Assembly (NCBI GenBank): GCA_028023455.1
Contig: JAQFVV010012405.1
Location: 6,471,334 to 6,535,333 of the forward strand
Length of the DNA stretch: 64,000 bases
Direction of reading: 5' to 3'
Source: Epiperipatus broadwayi
Lineage: Eukaryota > Onychophora > Udeonychophora > Euonychophora > Peripatidae
Within the stretch, counting starts at the first letter, position 1, and each line of letters opens with the position of its first letter. This document shows, piece by piece, positions 61,645 to 64,000 of this stretch. The notes below the pieces were generated by a model. The model worked only from the letters and a program-made list of their open reading frames with translations. It did not search any database and was not told where the DNA came from. Made by a program: the position numbers and the translations under genes.

Positions 61645-62350
61645 AAAGCATTTTTTGTGACTCAAAGTCTCTTGGTAAATGGTACTGCATTCAAGCAATA
61701 AAAAACATGATCATCATCAAATCCAGCATTCATCAGTCCTTGAGATTAAAATTGATATAACATCTTGCATTTATTAAAGAGTAATGATCCTGATGTTACA
61801 ACATCTTTCTATTAGTATGTAATCTCAAAACATTATAAATTGTAGTCTGCATATTTTTCTTATGTGTTCAAAAAAGTTAGATACAAAGTTAAAAACATGT
61901 AATTAAAATAAAACCTTCTGCCATTCAATATTTTTTTTATATTTCCCCTAGGGACAATACAAATTAATAGATGAATCAATAAATTCTAGTTAATTTATTA
62001 GAAATATAAGTTTTCAAATAAAACATATCCCAAAAAATAATTTCCCAATAATAAAGTAAAATATGTGTAATGAAAACAATTATTTTTTCCTTAGTAACTG
62101 ATTCTTATAATGCTATTGAAAAAGTAAATTAATTAAATTTTTGTTGATTGAATTTTATATCTAAATTCCAGAATAAATAAGATATCATAAATTCTCTTCT
62201 AAAATTTAAAATTGCATTCATAATTATCAAAATATCACAAAAGTTCTTTATTGAGGTATTGATAGTGGAATGATTGTAATTTCTTTTTTATTTATACTTT
62301 GGATTTCTTAACTTATATTTAATTCTCAAAGTATTAACTCTTTTCATAAA
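61645..62350. other. AT-rich sequence, nothing recognised
   Basis: No supported gene or repeat. Confidence 0.4.
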
Positions 62351-62354
62351 ACTA

Positions 62355-62612
62355 TGTAATTCTAAAGCACTAGTTGGCTTTGAGTTCTGATGAAAAGGTG
62401 TAAAAAACTAATTAATTGCACTGAGCCAGATTTGGAAAAACGCTGATGTAATATTACATCTCATCAATTATGTAAACATCCTATACTGTATAACTTTACT
62501 CAGAATTATAATTCTGATAGGGTTTTGCCAAAATCTGGCTTAATGCGTTTAATTAATTTACATTTATTATACCTTTTCATCAAAACTTGAAGTCAATGAG
62601 TGCTTTAGAATT
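62355..62612. repeat. Foldback (inverted-repeat) element, about 255 bp
   Basis: The left arm AATTCTAAAGCAC, GAGTTCTGATGAAAAGGTGT and GAGCCAGATTTGG (62,359-62,440) is complementary to the right arm (about 62,525-62,612: CCAAAATCTGGCTT, ACCTTTTCATCAAAACTTGA, GTGCTTTAGAATT). Arms are about 85 bp with scattered mismatches. The loop has TGATGTAATATTACATCTCA, itself palindromic. No coding potential; MITE-like. Confidence 0.7.
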
Positions 62613-62619
62613 AACTTAT

Positions 62620-64000
62620 ATATAAATGACTGAAAAAATATTTTTTGTTTGCTCACTGCTTAACAGCAATTGAAGAAGAGTTTACAAGTTTGTTGTTGAA
62701 CTCAAGATTGAAGAATCTATCAATTAGCTATGTTCAAGGTTTTTGTGGCTTGTTTATAGTTTTCCTTTTGGAGTGCTGATGTCATTAGATTTTTTTATGT
62801 TAATAAATCAATATTTATTTTAATTCCAGTTATTGCCATCGCATGAATGTGAAACCTAAAAACAGCCATAAGAGAGTGATTTAAAATTGACACATAGCAA
62901 TGCCTTAGTATTCCATGAAGGCATGGAACTCAGAATCATTTAGTTAAACATCATTATATCAGTGTGTAATTCTTAAAAGTATATGCCAGCATTCTAAGAA
63001 GTAGTCCATTGTTTTTTCCCCATTCTTCTCAGTTTGGTCCATATATGTTTCATGAAATCTATATCTCATATTCTCCCTAATCTGATCTGTCCACCATATA
63101 TGTATAAAGTGAATCTTTATTCTCTATTCTATATATATTATTTGCTTTGTGTTCATGACATTTGTTCCAAGCCATGTTACAAATTCAAAGATTTGCGGAT
63201 AATAGGGTGTCTAATTATAATATGTGCTTTAAATGTGTACACACCCACAAATTGTATTTATATCACTTATCGATCTAAAAATATATGGTGAAAAGATGTG
63301 TAATACATAACACACAATATATACGTATTTCTGCATACTGTTTACGCAATGTTGCCAAAAAATAATTTTTTTAAAAAAAATTTAATTCTAATTTTTATAT
63401 ATTTTTGTTTATTCACGGATAACGGAAATCATGGATACGTTGAGGTTTCTTATCACTTCATTTATATTTCAAGTATTTAAATTTGAAATTAAAAGTTTAA
63501 TCAAAATATATAAGTAAGCCACAGATATATGAAAGTTGTCTTAATAATTCGATTCACTAATAATTATTACTTAATATTTATAACTTAATCTTTTTTTCTT
63601 ATTCTCTCATTTATTTTTACTTTAATCCCATCGACCATTTAGATTTGTATGTCTAAAATGATTGGGAACATTGTTGTAATCCTCTCATATCACTGATCAT
63701 CTTTCTGCTCTGTGATAGTGAATTTTGCGGCTGTGAACCATATTTTTAACCATTTCTAACTTCAACTCATTTTTTTCGTCTTTGTTTTCGAAATTATTAT
63801 TATTTGTTCTTTTCTCTATTTTTTCTGAAGTTAGAATGACTATACTAGTGTGTGTGTGTGTGTGTAGTTATGATGAAAAGATAAAGCCGGTTTAATTAGT
63901 TCGCAGCAGGACCTATGCTTCTCCAAAACCCGCGCCTCTTTCGTAAAGAAGCGATAATGGCAAAAATAGATATATATAGCAAAGATAAATTATTTACCGT
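62620..64000. other. AT-rich sequence; (TG)n at 63,847-63,866, otherwise nothing recognised
   Basis: No supported gene. The final 120 bp contain a GC-richer block (CCAAAACCCGCGCCTCTTTC near 63,925) of unknown nature. Confidence 0.4.

Overview
This is an AT-rich window from an animal genome, most likely an invertebrate. I could not narrow the lineage further. I recognise no host gene, no rRNA and no genuine tRNA gene in the 64 kb. Every coding similarity I can support belongs to a transposable element, and most of the remaining recognisable sequence consists of non-autonomous repeats. This looks like an intergenic or intronic stretch of a large, repeat-rich genome.

The dominant element is an RTE-clade non-LTR retrotransposon (apurinic-type endonuclease plus reverse transcriptase in one ORF, with a TGA/ATG-rich 3' tail). 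One copy at about 39.27-42.56 kb is almost complete and has matching 11-bp direct repeats on both sides. Only a premature TAG and a 1-nt deletion near the C-terminus break it. A second, nearly identical 3' portion (1-1.16 kb) has an inverted 5' segment, the twin-priming signature. Older copies lie at 10.2, 11.9-12.6, 15.8-16.2, 18.3-19.3 (5' end, minus strand), 27.9-28.3 and 30.7-33.7 kb. Other coding remnants are an L1/Tx1-like LINE (36.2-37.6 kb, minus), a Jockey-like LINE C-terminus (47.9-48.4 kb), two further LINE fragments (25.5-26.3 and 57.6-58.2 kb), a Penelope-like element with GIY-YIG-like traces (20.1-21.3 kb) and a decayed mariner (60.7-61.6 kb).

The non-autonomous layer contains several families: foldback family A (2.1, 18.9, 31.5, 60.2 kb); family B with a tRNA-like B-box block (7.1, 13.0, 22.4, 32.1, 44.9, 56.1-57.3, 59.4 kb); tRNA-derived SINEs (tandem array 8.6-9.25 kb, palindrome 23.3-23.8 kb, single copies at 50.7 and elsewhere); and a small hairpin element with target-site duplication at 46.45 kb. 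Two long trinucleotide arrays are present: (ATT) of about 566 bp at 16.3 kb and (AAT) of about 240 bp at 47.6 kb. Nested insertions with direct repeats give relative ages: A and B elements sit inside decayed RTE copies.

The least expected pattern is a dispersed motif, CTGANGA-N-(stem-loop)-GAAAC, at about 5.06, 28.40, 35.53, 35.62, 35.70 and 49.03 kb, with a variant at 58.83 kb. Its stem keeps pairing through compensatory changes, so it looks like a selected RNA structure resembling a hammerhead ribozyme core. Three copies are framed by arms that pair within a copy but differ between copies, and two lie inside short elements with direct flanking repeats. This may be a Penelope/retrozyme-related non-autonomous family. 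Catalysis is not shown.
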